From positions 1 to 56,577 of the forward strand of contig CAYSZS010000003.1 of the NCBI GenBank assembly GCA_964435575.1: a stretch of 56,577 bases of DNA, in the 5' to 3' direction. Below the pieces are notes generated by a model. It ran no database searches. It was given only the letters and a program-made list of their open reading frames with translations, and had not been told where the DNA came from. A program made the translations under genes and the position numbers. Numbering within the stretch: the first letter of the stretch is position 1; every line of letters begins with the position of its first letter. The DNA comes from GWB1-39-12 sp964435575. GTDB taxonomy: Bacteria; Patescibacteriota; Microgenomatia; UBA8517. This document shows positions 31,655 to 40,823 of this stretch, piece by piece.

Positions 31655-32208
31655 CTAAATAATTCAGGAGCTTTAAGCTGAGCAAGCTTTATGAAAGTTA
31701 TTGTATCTGAAGCTTTAATCTCCCCACTTCTAATCTTCTCATCCACCCGCTTTACAGGTATACTTAAAACCTGTAAATCTTCGTTATCGTCAAACCTTTG
31801 TGTATGTCTGATATCAATATCTCTTGCTAGGTACCCGTAAACTTTAAAAGTATCTTTTGATGGTTCTCCATAAACAGTACCCAGATGAAATAATTGCTTT
31901 ACGTGATATCCAGTTTCCTCTTCTAATTCATTTTTTGCCACCTCTTCCGGATTATGTCCAGTTTTAACTCTTCCGGCAGGTAGTTCGATAATGATATCTC
32001 CCGCTCCGTGCTTATATTGCCTAACGAAAACTATTTCTCCCTTCTTTGTTATGGGAACTATCATTGCCACGTCACCGACTTTGGAAAGAAAATAATCATC
32101 AACTATCCTTCCGTTTGGGAGTTTAACTTTGTGTTTGAAAAGCGGAAACCAAGGGCTTGGAGAAATATCTATCTCTTCCAAGAGATTCCATTTTTTAATT
32201 TTTCTCAT
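31651..32208 (-). CDS. Nudix hydrolase, ADP-sugar pyrophosphatase-like
   Basis: 185 aa. Dimer-type Nudix architecture as in ADP-ribose pyrophosphatases: an N-terminal beta subdomain (PWFPLFKHKVKLPNGRIVDDYFLSKVGDVAMIVPITKKGEIVFVRQY), then LPAGRVKTGHNPEEVAKNELEEETGY, the Nudix box. The usual Arg before ELEEE is Asn; the metal-binding glutamates remain. YGEPSKDTFKVYGYLARD matches the substrate loop region. Probably cleaves a nucleotide sugar. It overlaps the neighbours on both sides by 4 nt, so it belongs to the same transcript as the WbaZ-like gene. Confidence 0.87.
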   Translation of the reverse strand: MRKIKKWNLLEEIDISPSPWFPLFKHKVKLPNGRIVDDYFLSKVGDVAMIVPITKKGEIVFVRQYKHGAGDIIIELPAGRVKTGHNPEEVAKNELEEETGYHVKQLFHLGTVYGEPSKDTFKVYGYLARDIDIRHTQRFDDNEDLQVLSIPVKRVDEKIRSGEIKASDTITFIKLAQLKAPELFR

Positions 32209-32648
32209 TTCTTTAAAATATGTAAGGAATCCATTATATTTTGTTTATGGTCAAAAGCCATTTCTCGAGGTAGTGAATCTAGCCTAAACCATTTTCCTTG
32301 AGTTGCATCATCTGAAACCTTAAATATTCCTTCAAAATCATCAATTAAATAAACTAGATTGATCACCTGTTTTGGATGTCTGTTGGGAGAACTGTAAACT
32401 CCCACCAACCTCAAATCACTAACGTCTAAATCGGTTTCTTCTTTAACCTCTCTTTTAACCGTCTCTTCAATTGTCTCATCCCAATCAACATAACCACCCG
32501 GAGTTCCCCAGTATCCTTTAAAGGGATCAACTCCGCGTTTTATTAACAACACTTTTCCGTTCTTTATTATCACGGCATCAACCGAAACGCCTCTGTTTGT
32601 ATAGTTACCGCATTTAGGACAAGGTTCACCTTTGTAAATTTTACTCAT
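32205..32648 (-). CDS. Nudix hydrolase with zinc-ribbon start
   Basis: 147 aa. A short zinc-knuckle-like start (EPCPKCGNYTNRG) precedes the Nudix domain; the box is GGYVDWDETIEETVKREVKEETDL with an intact REVKEE. The Cys pair recalls NudC-like and RNA-pyrophosphohydrolase-like proteins, but only one CxxC is present. Substrate unknown. It overlaps the upstream short reading frame and the downstream Nudix gene by 4 nt each. Confidence 0.88.
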   Translation of the reverse strand: MSKIYKGEPCPKCGNYTNRGVSVDAVIIKNGKVLLIKRGVDPFKGYWGTPGGYVDWDETIEETVKREVKEETDLDVSDLRLVGVYSSPNRHPKQVINLVYLIDDFEGIFKVSDDATQGKWFRLDSLPREMAFDHKQNIMDSLHILKK

Positions 32649-32725
32649 TTTTCCAATTTTCTCACAAATTCCTCACCTGTATCAAATTTGTTTATAATTC
32701 CAACATACCAAGTGGGATAATCCAA
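32645..32725 (-). other. Short reading frame between coiled-coil and Nudix genes
   Basis: 26 codons from TTG 32725 to TGA 32645, translating as LDYPTWYVGIINKFDTGEEF and a short basic end. It directly follows the TAG of the coiled-coil gene in the same frame and overlaps the Nudix ATG as ATGA. It could be a tiny gene, a readthrough tail or the remnant of a longer protein. No family is recognised. Confidence 0.3.
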
Positions 32726-33049
32726 CTATGAAGCTATAGCAACCTTTGTTTCCAATTTTCCCATTCTTTTTTCGTGATTATCAATTCTCTCTCCATACCT
32801 TTCAAGTCTGTCGTCGATCTTTTCTAATTTCCGTTCAACACTAAATAACCTCTTATCTAATCCTTGAATATCCTCTTTCGTAGCCATTTCTTCTCTAACC
32901 TTTTCCAGGTCTTCTTTCGTGGCCATATTCTTCAAGTCTTCTTTCGTGGCCATTCTTTCTTCCATATCCTCTAGCACAGGAATAACTACCTCATGGAAAG
33001 CATCTGTAAAGAATTTATATTGCTTGTCTTCTTTTTTCTTTTTATTCAT
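32726..33049 (-). CDS. Coiled-coil protein with ATKED repeats, unknown function
   Basis: 107 aa from ATG 33049. A basic start (NKKKKEDKQ) is followed by a helix (FFTDAFHEVVIPVLEDMEERM) and three MATKED repeats, then a heptad-type coiled coil (LDKRLFSVERKLEKIDDRLERYGERIDNHEKRMGKLE). No membrane segment. A TTG at 33085 is in frame but is part of the promoter -35. Similar short ATKEDL-type coiled-coil proteins are frequent in CPR genomes and have no known role. Confidence 0.6.
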   Translation of the reverse strand: MNKKKKEDKQYKFFTDAFHEVVIPVLEDMEERMATKEDLKNMATKEDLEKVREEMATKEDIQGLDKRLFSVERKLEKIDDRLERYGERIDNHEKRMGKLETKVAIAS

Positions 33050-33056
33050 TAAACTG

Positions 33057-33085
33057 ATACTATCCCGTGGATAAACCCCAGTCAA
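33057..33085 (-). promoter_or_regulatory. Promoter of the coiled-coil gene, leaderless layout
   Basis: TTGACT at 33085-33080, a 17-nt spacer and TAGTAT at 33062-33057. The ATG at 33049 is 7 nt after the -10 box. Confidence 0.55.
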
Positions 33086-33142
33086 CGACTAATTTTCCTC
33101 ACAATTCCCTTCATTGCATCAACTTTAACCAAGTCCCCATTT

Positions 33143-33646
33143 TTAGAATTTTTCAAGTAGCTGGCCATAGTGTTTGGTAATTCTCTTTAACTTTTCTAAT
33201 CTCAGTCTCTTAATAATTTGGTCGATATCTAATTTTGGGCCCTCTAACTCCAAAAAATTTCCTAAGTCTTTTATCTTATCTAAATTGATCTCCACATTTC
33301 CCTGCTTCCACGTTTCTCGATACTTAATAAAATGAAAAACCCTATTTAAGCCCAAAAGTTTTAAAATTATTTCAGTTTTTTTAAAACTATCAATTTGTAT
33401 CTCTATTTCTCTTGCTTCGCGAAATTTTTTATTTATAACAAGATCATCTTTATAAGTTAAAAATGTTTTACTATTACTTTTTCTAAGTCTTAAAATACTT
33501 TTCTCGCTCTTTAGTTTATTTTCTTTGGTATCATAGAATACATCGCTTTGCTTAAATTTACCCCAGAATTTTGCTCCGCTTGCCTTTACCCTATCTCGCA
33601 CAATATTATAATTTTTTATTTTGAATTTAACCTCTATTTCTCTCAT
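33143..33646 (-). CDS. CYTH domain protein (CyaB/triphosphatase type)
   Basis: 167 aa. The start MREIEVKFKI has the ExExK motif that defines CYTH domains; Lys and Arg residues along LRLRKSNSKTFLTYKDD, EAREIEIQI, FIKYRETW and the late VEINLDKIKDLGNFLELEG match the tunnel-lining pattern. Members are class IV adenylate cyclases or organic/inorganic triphosphatases; in CPR a phosphohydrolase or a remnant binding role is as likely as cAMP synthesis. It is directly next to a GT4 gene. Confidence 0.85.
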   Translation of the reverse strand: MREIEVKFKIKNYNIVRDRVKASGAKFWGKFKQSDVFYDTKENKLKSEKSILRLRKSNSKTFLTYKDDLVINKKFREAREIEIQIDSFKKTEIILKLLGLNRVFHFIKYRETWKQGNVEINLDKIKDLGNFLELEGPKLDIDQIIKRLRLEKLKRITKHYGQLLEKF

Positions 33647-34786
33647 TTATCCTTTCAGTATTTTCTGGTAAACTTCTAAAGTTTCTTGTGCCATTTTTAG
33701 CCAGGTATATTTTTTGGTAAACTCTTTTGCTTTATTCAAAATTTTAGACTTTTCGGCTGAAGATATTTTCATGACCTTTTTCATAGCTTCAACTAAAGAT
33801 TGTGCATCATTTGGGTTAAAATATAACACGTTATTCTCATATATTTCCTTAAATACCGGGATATCCGATGCTAGAACCAACGATCCGGAAGCTACCGCTT
33901 CTAATCCCTGTAACCCAAATCCTTCGGATAATGAGGGATAAATAAACGCCGTAGAGTTTTTATACAATACTGAAAGCTCTTCATCCGAAACATAACCCAA
34001 TATTTTTACATACTTCTGAGCATTTTCTTGTTTAACTAAAATTTGAAATCTTTCTTTAAATACGTCTTTTGATCCTGCAACAGCAAATTTAACATTTGAA
34101 CCTTTTTCTGTGTTCAATTTTTTAATTGCTTTTACAACTATCCCAAGATTCTTGTATGGAAATGCATTTCCAACGTAAAAGAAGTAGCTGCCACTTCTCA
34201 ATCTATGATTTGACAATACATTTAAGCTTTTATTGTCCTCAAAATCCCGCTTAAAACTCTTCGTCATTCCTTCATAAGTAACAAAAATCTTATTTTTATC
34301 AATGCTATAGTACTCAGAAATGTCATTTTTAACCGTCTTCGAGGGAGCTATAATTGCGGCCGAAGATTTTATACCAATTCTAGCGGCAAATAGAAATGGA
34401 AATCTTTTGAAGTAGTAGATAGGAAGGGAAAGTGTTGTTGCATCAGTACCTTGGCGCTGCATTGTTAAGTCGTGAACAGTAATAACATGCATACCTTGAT
34501 ATAATATCGGGAAATTAATATGAGGAAAATGAACCAAATCGGGTTTTTCTTTTTTTATTATTCTAGGAAGTATAAACTGTTCTTCAAATGTATAATGCCT
34601 AAAATCAGCCAGTACTTTTTTCCAATTTGAGGGTAAGTTTAATTGATCGAAGTACTTTTTTCTGAGAAGAACCACAAACTGTTCTTTATTTCCTAATTTT
34701 ATTAATTCTTCAATTAAATTAATAAGGTATCTTCCAATCCCTGAGTGCTCCAATCCATACATTCTTGCATCAATCAATATCTTCAT
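33647..34786 (-). CDS. GT4 glycosyltransferase
   Basis: 379 aa GT-B enzyme. ILIDARMYGLEHSGIGRYLINLIEEL is the start typical of the GT4 group that includes mannosyltransferases; VHFPHINFPILYQGMHVITVHDL follows. The donor domain has FFYVGNAFPYKNLGIVVKAI and PSLSEGFGLQGLEAVASGSLVLASDIPVFKEI, the E-x7-E signature. No membrane segment. The start is 3 nt from the GT2 gene stop, so the two are probably translated from one mRNA. Confidence 0.9.
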   Translation of the reverse strand: MKILIDARMYGLEHSGIGRYLINLIEELIKLGNKEQFVVLLRKKYFDQLNLPSNWKKVLADFRHYTFEEQFILPRIIKKEKPDLVHFPHINFPILYQGMHVITVHDLTMQRQGTDATTLSLPIYYFKRFPFLFAARIGIKSSAAIIAPSKTVKNDISEYYSIDKNKIFVTYEGMTKSFKRDFEDNKSLNVLSNHRLRSGSYFFYVGNAFPYKNLGIVVKAIKKLNTEKGSNVKFAVAGSKDVFKERFQILVKQENAQKYVKILGYVSDEELSVLYKNSTAFIYPSLSEGFGLQGLEAVASGSLVLASDIPVFKEIYENNVLYFNPNDAQSLVEAMKKVMKISSAEKSKILNKAKEFTKKYTWLKMAQETLEVYQKILKG

Positions 34787-34789
34787 AAG

Positions 34790-35686
34790 TTAGATTGACG
34801 ATTTCGAAACTCTAAAACCTTCCAGTATATTAATTCCCAAATAAACTATCCAGTTAACATAGAAGGGGTAATTTTGAGCAAGATGTTTTTTGTAAAATAA
34901 ACGCATTACTTGAGTACTCGATAAAGAGGCTTTCTTTTTTACTGATTTTTCAGTATTTCCGATCCCTGTTTTTTTGAGACCTGAGGCAGACCCTTTAAAG
35001 TGTGTAATTTTGACATCCGGAATATAAATAACCTTCCACTTCCTTTCTTTTAACTTGTAGCAAAAGTCTATATCCTCACCATTCCAAAAATAATCCTCAT
35101 CAAACCATCCCACCTGCCTACCAGCTTTAGTCCTAATCATAGCAAAGGCGCCCGTTAATGCATCGACTTCATGAATACTATTTAAATCTTTGTAGGTAGT
35201 AGTATATCCGCTGAAAAACTTAGAGCCAGGGAATATATTTGACAATCCAGAAAAATAACAGAAAGCATTCCAAGGTGTTGGAAATCCGCGATGACAAGAA
35301 TAATCTAGTTTACCGTCTGGCAGTTCCACTCGACATGTGACGGCTCCTGCATCAACGTTGTCTCTCATATAATTTAGCACTCTGCTGATTGTTTTCGGAT
35401 AAACTATTGTATCCGGATTTAAAAGAAGCACAAATTCACTTTTAACCTTTTCTAAAGCAACGTTATTCCCAGCCGCAAATCCCAAATTTTTACCAATTTT
35501 TATTACTTTTTTAACCCAAGGAAAATCTTTTTCTACCATTTCCGGAGAACCGTCTGTTGATCCATTATCGGGAACGATAACTTCAAAATCAATTTCTCCT
35601 CTCACTTTCTTTAATGAAAGTAGACAGTCTCGGAGCAAGTCTTTGGTGTTATAATTTAAAATTACAATTGAAAGCTTAGGTCTCAT
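34790..35686 (-). CDS. GT2 glycosyltransferase, rhamnosyltransferase-like
   Basis: 298 aa from ATG 35686, which overlaps the upstream GT4 stop as ATGA and starts the conserved PKLSIVILNYNTKDLLRDCLLSL. GT-A motifs: VIVPDNGSTDGS, the donor-metal LLLNPDTIVYP (DxD-like NPD) and TGAFAMIRTKAGRQVGWFDEDYFWNGEDIDFCYKLK, which is typical of WbbL-like rhamnosyl- and related transferases. An upstream in-frame extension exists but lacks homology. Confidence 0.9.
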   Translation of the reverse strand: MRPKLSIVILNYNTKDLLRDCLLSLKKVRGEIDFEVIVPDNGSTDGSPEMVEKDFPWVKKVIKIGKNLGFAAGNNVALEKVKSEFVLLLNPDTIVYPKTISRVLNYMRDNVDAGAVTCRVELPDGKLDYSCHRGFPTPWNAFCYFSGLSNIFPGSKFFSGYTTTYKDLNSIHEVDALTGAFAMIRTKAGRQVGWFDEDYFWNGEDIDFCYKLKERKWKVIYIPDVKITHFKGSASGLKKTGIGNTEKSVKKKASLSSTQVMRLFYKKHLAQNYPFYVNWIVYLGINILEGFRVSKSSI

Positions 35687-36879
35687 TTTCTTTTTGCTAA
35701 CTCTCTGTAAATCGGATCGTGAAGTTTGACTATAGATTCCCAATCAAAATTCTTCTGAACGTGTTTACGACCCGCCTCTCCTATAATTTCAGACAACCTT
35801 TCGTCTTTTAAAAGCATTATAGTCCTTTCAGCAAGGTCAGCTGGCGTATCAGCTATTAATACATTAACTTTATCTGTCAACTTTAAACCTGCTACTCCAA
35901 CGCTTGTCGATATTACAGGTAGTCCTGTTGCCATAGCTTCGAGAATTTTCAACCTTGTACCCCCGGCTCCTTTTATTGGTGCAACCATAACGCTTGCGCG
36001 CCTATATGCATCTCTTGCATCAGGGATATTTTCAGTTACTTCAACATCCTCATTTTTAGAAAGATTCCTTAACCACGACGGCATTTTTCTCCCAACTATC
36101 CAAACTTTTGCATTTTGATAAGACTTCTTTATCCTAGGCCAAACCTCCTCTATCAATATCTTTGCAGCCTCCTCATTTTGCAACCACTCAAAATTAGTCA
36201 CGCCATATAAAATCCTTGGAGGTAGTCTTTTCTCTCTTCTCTTCTCCGCAAAAGATTGACAGTCAACCCCGTTTGGAATAATACCAACTTCTTTTTTAGG
36301 AACAAGCTTAAGCATGGCCCCTTTATCTTCTTCGGATACAGCGAAAAGTCTGTCTGCTTTACTCCAATAATACTTTTCCCAAAACTTAACTTTTAAAACG
36401 TCCTGCATAAAAAATGGTCGCAAAAAAAACGGAATTTCATTTACCACATGATGCTTATAAACATCATGCCAAATAGTCTGCTCAACTAGGATGGTGGGAA
36501 CGCTAGTTTTACCCAAATGCGGCATTACATAGAAAGTTTCAGCATGTATTAAATCGTATTTTTCTCTAAGAATCTCTTTTCTTATAGCTCTTCTTTCCTC
36601 GAGCGACGAATTCCTGATTACAAGAAGCGGGAAAGGGCCAAAAACCGAAAGAAAGATATTTCTTATCGTCCAAGGTTTTTTGGGTCTATAAAAAACTTCA
36701 ACCTTTTTGCAATATTTCTTAAGCTCCGGTATAAACTGCTTTTCACTTTCATCTTTAATTAAAGAAAAAAGAGTAATATCGTGCTTTTTAGCTAAATACT
36801 TAATAATGTTATACCAGCGGGTCTGACCACCACTCATGGTTATCGTAGGAAGATATGGAACGAGCATGAGTATTTTCAT
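35683..36879 (-). CDS. GT4 glycosyltransferase
   Basis: 398 aa GT-B enzyme. The start MLVPYLPTITMSGGQTRWYNII has the Gly-rich acceptor loop. DRLFAVSEEDKGAMLKLVPKKEVGIIPNGVDCQSF is the interdomain region, and APIKGAGGTRLKILEAMATGLPVISTSVGVAGL the donor-binding region, where the first Glu of E-x7-E is replaced by Gly-Thr-Arg-Leu-Lys (as in some GT4 and GT1-like enzymes). C-terminus ends in LAKRK. It lies downstream of a 104-nt intergenic stretch with a 7-nt-period array. Confidence 0.88.
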   Translation of the reverse strand: MKILMLVPYLPTITMSGGQTRWYNIIKYLAKKHDITLFSLIKDESEKQFIPELKKYCKKVEVFYRPKKPWTIRNIFLSVFGPFPLLVIRNSSLEERRAIRKEILREKYDLIHAETFYVMPHLGKTSVPTILVEQTIWHDVYKHHVVNEIPFFLRPFFMQDVLKVKFWEKYYWSKADRLFAVSEEDKGAMLKLVPKKEVGIIPNGVDCQSFAEKRREKRLPPRILYGVTNFEWLQNEEAAKILIEEVWPRIKKSYQNAKVWIVGRKMPSWLRNLSKNEDVEVTENIPDARDAYRRASVMVAPIKGAGGTRLKILEAMATGLPVISTSVGVAGLKLTDKVNVLIADTPADLAERTIMLLKDERLSEIIGEAGRKHVQKNFDWESIVKLHDPIYRELAKRK

Positions 36880-36913
36880 TTATATAATTGCTTCTACAGT
36901 TAGGGTTAAGATG

Positions 36914-36956
36914 CCCGTTTCGGTCACGTTAGACGTCAAACGATTCACGATACGGG
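36914..36956. repeat. 7-nt-period array closed by an inverted repeat
   Basis: Plus-strand units GGTCACG, TTAGACG, TCAAACG, ATTCACG (36922-36949) all end in ACG at exact 7-nt steps. They are bracketed by CCCGT (36914-36918) and ACGGG (36952-36956). The rest of the 36880-36983 gap holds only a GTTACC doublet. The array follows the stop of the 519-aa gene. Confidence 0.5.
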
Positions 36957-36983
36957 TTTCGTTACCGTTACCTCTGAAATTAG

Positions 36984-38543
36984 TTATTTATCATTACTCA
37001 ACTTTATAACCACATATTTCTCCGTCTTCTCAATCACTATAAATTCATTCATAAACTCCCTTGTCTGAGGATGGTCCAAATTAACAGATACATAATACTG
37101 GACACCTCTTTCAATAAGCTCGTTAATCGGCCTATCCACAACCGGCCAGCCTTTACGTCTTGTTTGATATAAAAAAGCGGTATCCCCGTTATACGCCGCT
37201 ATTATAACCGCATCTTTTGGCGTTAGCCTATCAACTGCGTCCCCCGCAGCTATAATTTCCGGGTGATTTATTTTATAAAATTCTTTAACTTGAAAAAATC
37301 CAACCAGAAAAAGCATAAGAAGTGAAAAAATTAAGATTCCTCTTACTGCCAACTTATTGAAAACCTTCAAATTCCACATCTCAATAACGCCCGCCCCAAG
37401 AACCAAAGAAATTGAGGGAATTACTATTGTTTGATAATAATCATGTCTTACATTGGCCGTGGCAATCACTCCCATATAAAGTAGCATTCCAAGAAGTAAG
37501 AAATAAAAAAAGACCCTTGTTTTTTTGTATACCATAATCCCGAATGCGAAGGGAATAAGTCCCCAATATCCCAAGATCAACTTTGTAATTCTTTCCCCAA
37601 ATAGCCAGTACCAAAAGGCGGGCTTAAAACGAATATTATCCCCGTTAAGCGTCCATTGCCAAAAAGGAATGCCTTCTGGAAAGTTTTGCATCCAAATTCG
37701 CCAGAGCACAAATGGAACGATTGTTAAGAGCCCTGCGGCAAGTAACCTTTTTTGTCCCAAAATTTTCTTTATTCCAATTTTTTGCGAAACCAAATAAAAA
37801 AGAGGGGGTGTATAAAAAATCGCATATGGTTTTATCAGAAGTGCTAAGGCCATAAAAATTACCGCACCTAGAAGATACAAAGTTTTGTCACTATCAATAA
37901 ACTGTATAAATGACCATAAGGCCAAAAGTGCTAAAGTTACCATCATTGGCTCGGGTAAAATGACGCGGGTGAAGTAAATGTTAAAGGGGATAAAAAGATA
38001 GAAAAAAGCCGAAAATAGTCCTCCCCACTTTGAAATAAACCTTCTTCCTATTAAAAAAATTATGTACGCCGAAACAAGAGCAGAAAAAATTGATAAAAGT
38101 CTTCCCCAAACCTCAAGAGAATACGTCGGAAAAAGTCTAATCAGAAAAAAGTGAGCGGCATTATAAATAGGAAATTCAACAAACCTAAATCCTTGAAGAT
38201 TAAACATTCCGCTTTGGGTCGTAGAATAATCGTGATAGCGGGGGTATAAAAGATTCAAACCATCCTCCAGATAAACTCTTGTAACCGAGGCCGTATCCGA
38301 TTGTCTAAAAGAGTGCCAATCAGCCAGAGGATTTGTGATTCCGTAAAGCCTGACGATGAATCCAATAACTAAAAAGGTAAAAAGTAGAAACTTTATTGGA
38401 ATTTTTGAAAGTATTAAATTAATCCTATTTGTTAATGAAGATTTGCTTAAAAAAAGAAAAATGCTAAAAATTAATAACAAAATAAATACAAAAACCAAGT
38501 CGTAATACTTTGTCAAAAATAATTTTAGTGCTAATTGATTCAT
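36984..38543 (-). CDS. Polytopic GT-C-type glycosyltransferase (PMT/ArnT-like)
   Basis: 519 aa with about ten to twelve membrane helices. A WHSFRQSDT motif (76-84) after helix 2 corresponds to the acidic loop of GT39/GT83-type enzymes, and VEFPIYNAAHFFLIRLF to the second conserved loop. The last 110 residues are a soluble extracytoplasmic tail. Such enzymes use polyprenyl-phosphate sugars outside the membrane. It overlaps the O-antigen ligase-like gene by 4 nt. Confidence 0.82.
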   Translation of the reverse strand: MNQLALKLFLTKYYDLVFVFILLLIFSIFLFLSKSSLTNRINLILSKIPIKFLLFTFLVIGFIVRLYGITNPLADWHSFRQSDTASVTRVYLEDGLNLLYPRYHDYSTTQSGMFNLQGFRFVEFPIYNAAHFFLIRLFPTYSLEVWGRLLSIFSALVSAYIIFLIGRRFISKWGGLFSAFFYLFIPFNIYFTRVILPEPMMVTLALLALWSFIQFIDSDKTLYLLGAVIFMALALLIKPYAIFYTPPLFYLVSQKIGIKKILGQKRLLAAGLLTIVPFVLWRIWMQNFPEGIPFWQWTLNGDNIRFKPAFWYWLFGERITKLILGYWGLIPFAFGIMVYKKTRVFFYFLLLGMLLYMGVIATANVRHDYYQTIVIPSISLVLGAGVIEMWNLKVFNKLAVRGILIFSLLMLFLVGFFQVKEFYKINHPEIIAAGDAVDRLTPKDAVIIAAYNGDTAFLYQTRRKGWPVVDRPINELIERGVQYYVSVNLDHPQTREFMNEFIVIEKTEKYVVIKLSNDK

Positions 38544-39910
38544 TTTTTATTAGTTATCAATGATATTGCCATTCCCATAAATAACCAGAAAATAATTGCA
38601 AATTTTGACGCCTCAAAAACATCTATAAAAATGGCATTTAGAAAAATACCAGGAATTGCTGCAACCATTCCTGAAACAAAAGCCAAATTTAATCCATTGA
38701 AGTACTCCTGTAAAGGAAAAACGCCTAAGAATTCTTTAAAAATAGTTATAAAAATCAAAGAAAAAGAAAGCAGTCCCAAAAAGCCAACCTCTCCTAGTGC
38801 TCTCAAATAATCGTTGTCTGTTGCTAATGTAATAGATGAAAACCCGGTCCCAAGTAGAGGATTTTTAGAAAAAGCACGTATTGCTCTTGGCCATTCAACA
38901 TTGAGCCTAATTGAGCTTGACCTATCTTCAAAAACGGGAACAGGAGTGGGCGTAGGTGAAGGTTTGTCCTTCTTGTATAAAGATTCTTCATCAACCTGCG
39001 CATAAATTTCACCGCTAACCAAATTGTCTATAATTTTCACTTCGAAGACTCTTTCTCTCACGACTCCCCAAATACGTGTGTATCGCTCCTGTAGGTTTGA
39101 CGAAAATCCAATAAAGCTTAGTGATATCAGGAGAACAACCGGAATAACCTTGTATTTCTTTATCAGAACTAATGAAAAAGTGGTTGCGACAAGATAGGAA
39201 ACGAGAGATATACGGGAAGCAGTATTTACCAATAGCCAAAGCGACATAAGCCAGATAGCCAACAGGAATAGTTTCACAAGTTTGTTTTTGAGAATAAAAA
39301 GGCTGGTTATTACAACCGGTAATACCAATACCAAAAAAGTCGCCAGATCGTAATGCCCCGCAAAAGTCGAATTTATATGACTACCCGGCATCCACCTAAG
39401 AGCGACCCCCTTAGAATACTCCTGATTCTGCGTAATTATTATCGGCCATGAAAAATATCTTTGTCCGAAACCGTAAACAAAGGCGAAAAAAATAACCAAA
39501 AAGATTATCTTTAAATAAAAATTTAAATTTCCCGGTTCCCTTTTGATAACCGTCATGCCCAAAAACAAAGGAACAAAATACTCTATACGTCTAAGCCAGT
39601 GCAAAACCCCAATATGCGGGGTAACGGTATGAGTGATAAATGTTGCAGAAAAAAGAGATATTGCCCCTACCACCAAAAATAAAGTAACCGTTCTAAAAAC
39701 ATCGTTTTTGAAAAAGCTTTTTATTCCAGGAAAAAAGAAAGCTAACCAGACGAGAAAACTTATCATAATTAAAACGTCTTCGCCTCTTACCGAAACAAAA
39801 GTCCCGGGTACTCCAATAAACGGGAATTTGGGGTATAAAGGAACCGCAATAATTATTGCGGAAACCAAATATTTTAAAAGAGAATCAGGCGATCTTAAAA
39901 GCTTTCGCAT
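38540..39910 (-). CDS. O-antigen ligase/polymerase-like membrane protein
   Basis: 456 aa, about eleven to twelve membrane helices. The large extracytoplasmic loop contains WPRAIRAFSKNPLLGTGFSSITLATDNDYLRALGEVGFLGLLSF, the conserved loop of the Wzy/WaaL O-antigen ligase family (PF04932), with HINSTFAGHYDLATFLVL earlier. A Pro/Thr-rich insert (PSPTPTPVP) interrupts the loop. It polymerises or transfers the lipid-linked glycan. Wzy and WaaL cannot be separated by sequence alone. Confidence 0.85.
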   Translation of the reverse strand: MRKLLRSPDSLLKYLVSAIIIAVPLYPKFPFIGVPGTFVSVRGEDVLIMISFLVWLAFFFPGIKSFFKNDVFRTVTLFLVVGAISLFSATFITHTVTPHIGVLHWLRRIEYFVPLFLGMTVIKREPGNLNFYLKIIFLVIFFAFVYGFGQRYFSWPIIITQNQEYSKGVALRWMPGSHINSTFAGHYDLATFLVLVLPVVITSLFILKNKLVKLFLLAIWLMSLWLLVNTASRISLVSYLVATTFSLVLIKKYKVIPVVLLISLSFIGFSSNLQERYTRIWGVVRERVFEVKIIDNLVSGEIYAQVDEESLYKKDKPSPTPTPVPVFEDRSSSIRLNVEWPRAIRAFSKNPLLGTGFSSITLATDNDYLRALGEVGFLGLLSFSLIFITIFKEFLGVFPLQEYFNGLNLAFVSGMVAAIPGIFLNAIFIDVFEASKFAIIFWLFMGMAISLITNKK

Positions 39911-40823
39911 ATGTTTTTATGACCTCCCCATCCTTGATAATACCCAAAATGAACATTCTGAGAAGAGCTCCGGATTTTAGAAATACTCGCAGGACTGGAA
40001 ATTGCCAAAAAGGCACATTTTTTTTATAGAAAAGTTTCACTCCTTCATATTCCGAGAGAATCGGATACATAGAGGTCGAACTCGCCCCGCCGAGGTGAGT
40101 TATACCCCAATCCGGCAGATACCAAATTTCCCAACCTGCATTTTTAATCCTGTAACAAAGATCGGTATCTTCGCTGTACATAAAATAGTCTTCATCAAAA
40201 GCTCCAACATCTTTAAGGGCTTTTTTCCTTATTAGCATAAACGCACCGGTTATCCAATCAATTTCTTTTCTGGTTAGATAATATTTAGTGCCTTTATAGA
40301 AAGGCGACTGGCCATGCATCGGATGAAAAGGTTTTATAATTTTGTCCAATATCGGAATGTCGTCTAAAAAAAACATCCAAGAAAAGACGCGTAAAAGGGT
40401 GGGGAAATAGCCACCAGTACCTTGCAAACTTCCATCTTTATTTCGAAGTGCACACGTAGCAGCACCTACTTTGGGATGTTTCCTCATCCACTCAAGCATT
40501 TCTCCAAGTACATTATCATGAACTAAAGTATCAGAATTTAACAAGAGAATATAATTTCCTCCCGCTATCCCCATGCCCTGATTATTTGCTTTGGCAAAGC
40601 CTAAATTCTCTTTATTGACGATTAACTTTGCCATGATACCTACCTGCGAAGACAGTCTTTTAATACTTCTCCTTAACGCTTCCACCGATCCGTCATTTGA
40701 GGCATTATCAATAACTATAATTTCAAGGGATATTCCCTTCGAATTTTTAACTACCGAGTTTATACAGTCTAAGGTAAGTTTTTTTGTTTTGTAATTTAGA
40801 ATAATTATTGAAAGATCGGTCAT
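39885..40823 (-). CDS. GT2 glycosyltransferase, rhamnosyltransferase-like
   Basis: 312 aa. LSIIILNYKTKKLTLDCINSVV, VIDNASNDGS, NLGFAKANNQGM, LLLNSDTLVHDN and WITGAFMLIRKKALKDVGAFDEDYFMYSEDTDLCYRIKNAGW give the full WbbL-type GT-A pattern. C-terminal hydrophobic stretch may rest on the membrane. It overlaps the ligase-like gene by 26 nt and the upstream gene by 4 nt. Confidence 0.9.
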   Translation of the reverse strand: MTDLSIIILNYKTKKLTLDCINSVVKNSKGISLEIIVIDNASNDGSVEALRRSIKRLSSQVGIMAKLIVNKENLGFAKANNQGMGIAGGNYILLLNSDTLVHDNVLGEMLEWMRKHPKVGAATCALRNKDGSLQGTGGYFPTLLRVFSWMFFLDDIPILDKIIKPFHPMHGQSPFYKGTKYYLTRKEIDWITGAFMLIRKKALKDVGAFDEDYFMYSEDTDLCYRIKNAGWEIWYLPDWGITHLGGASSTSMYPILSEYEGVKLFYKKNVPFWQFPVLRVFLKSGALLRMFILGIIKDGEVIKTYAKAFKIA

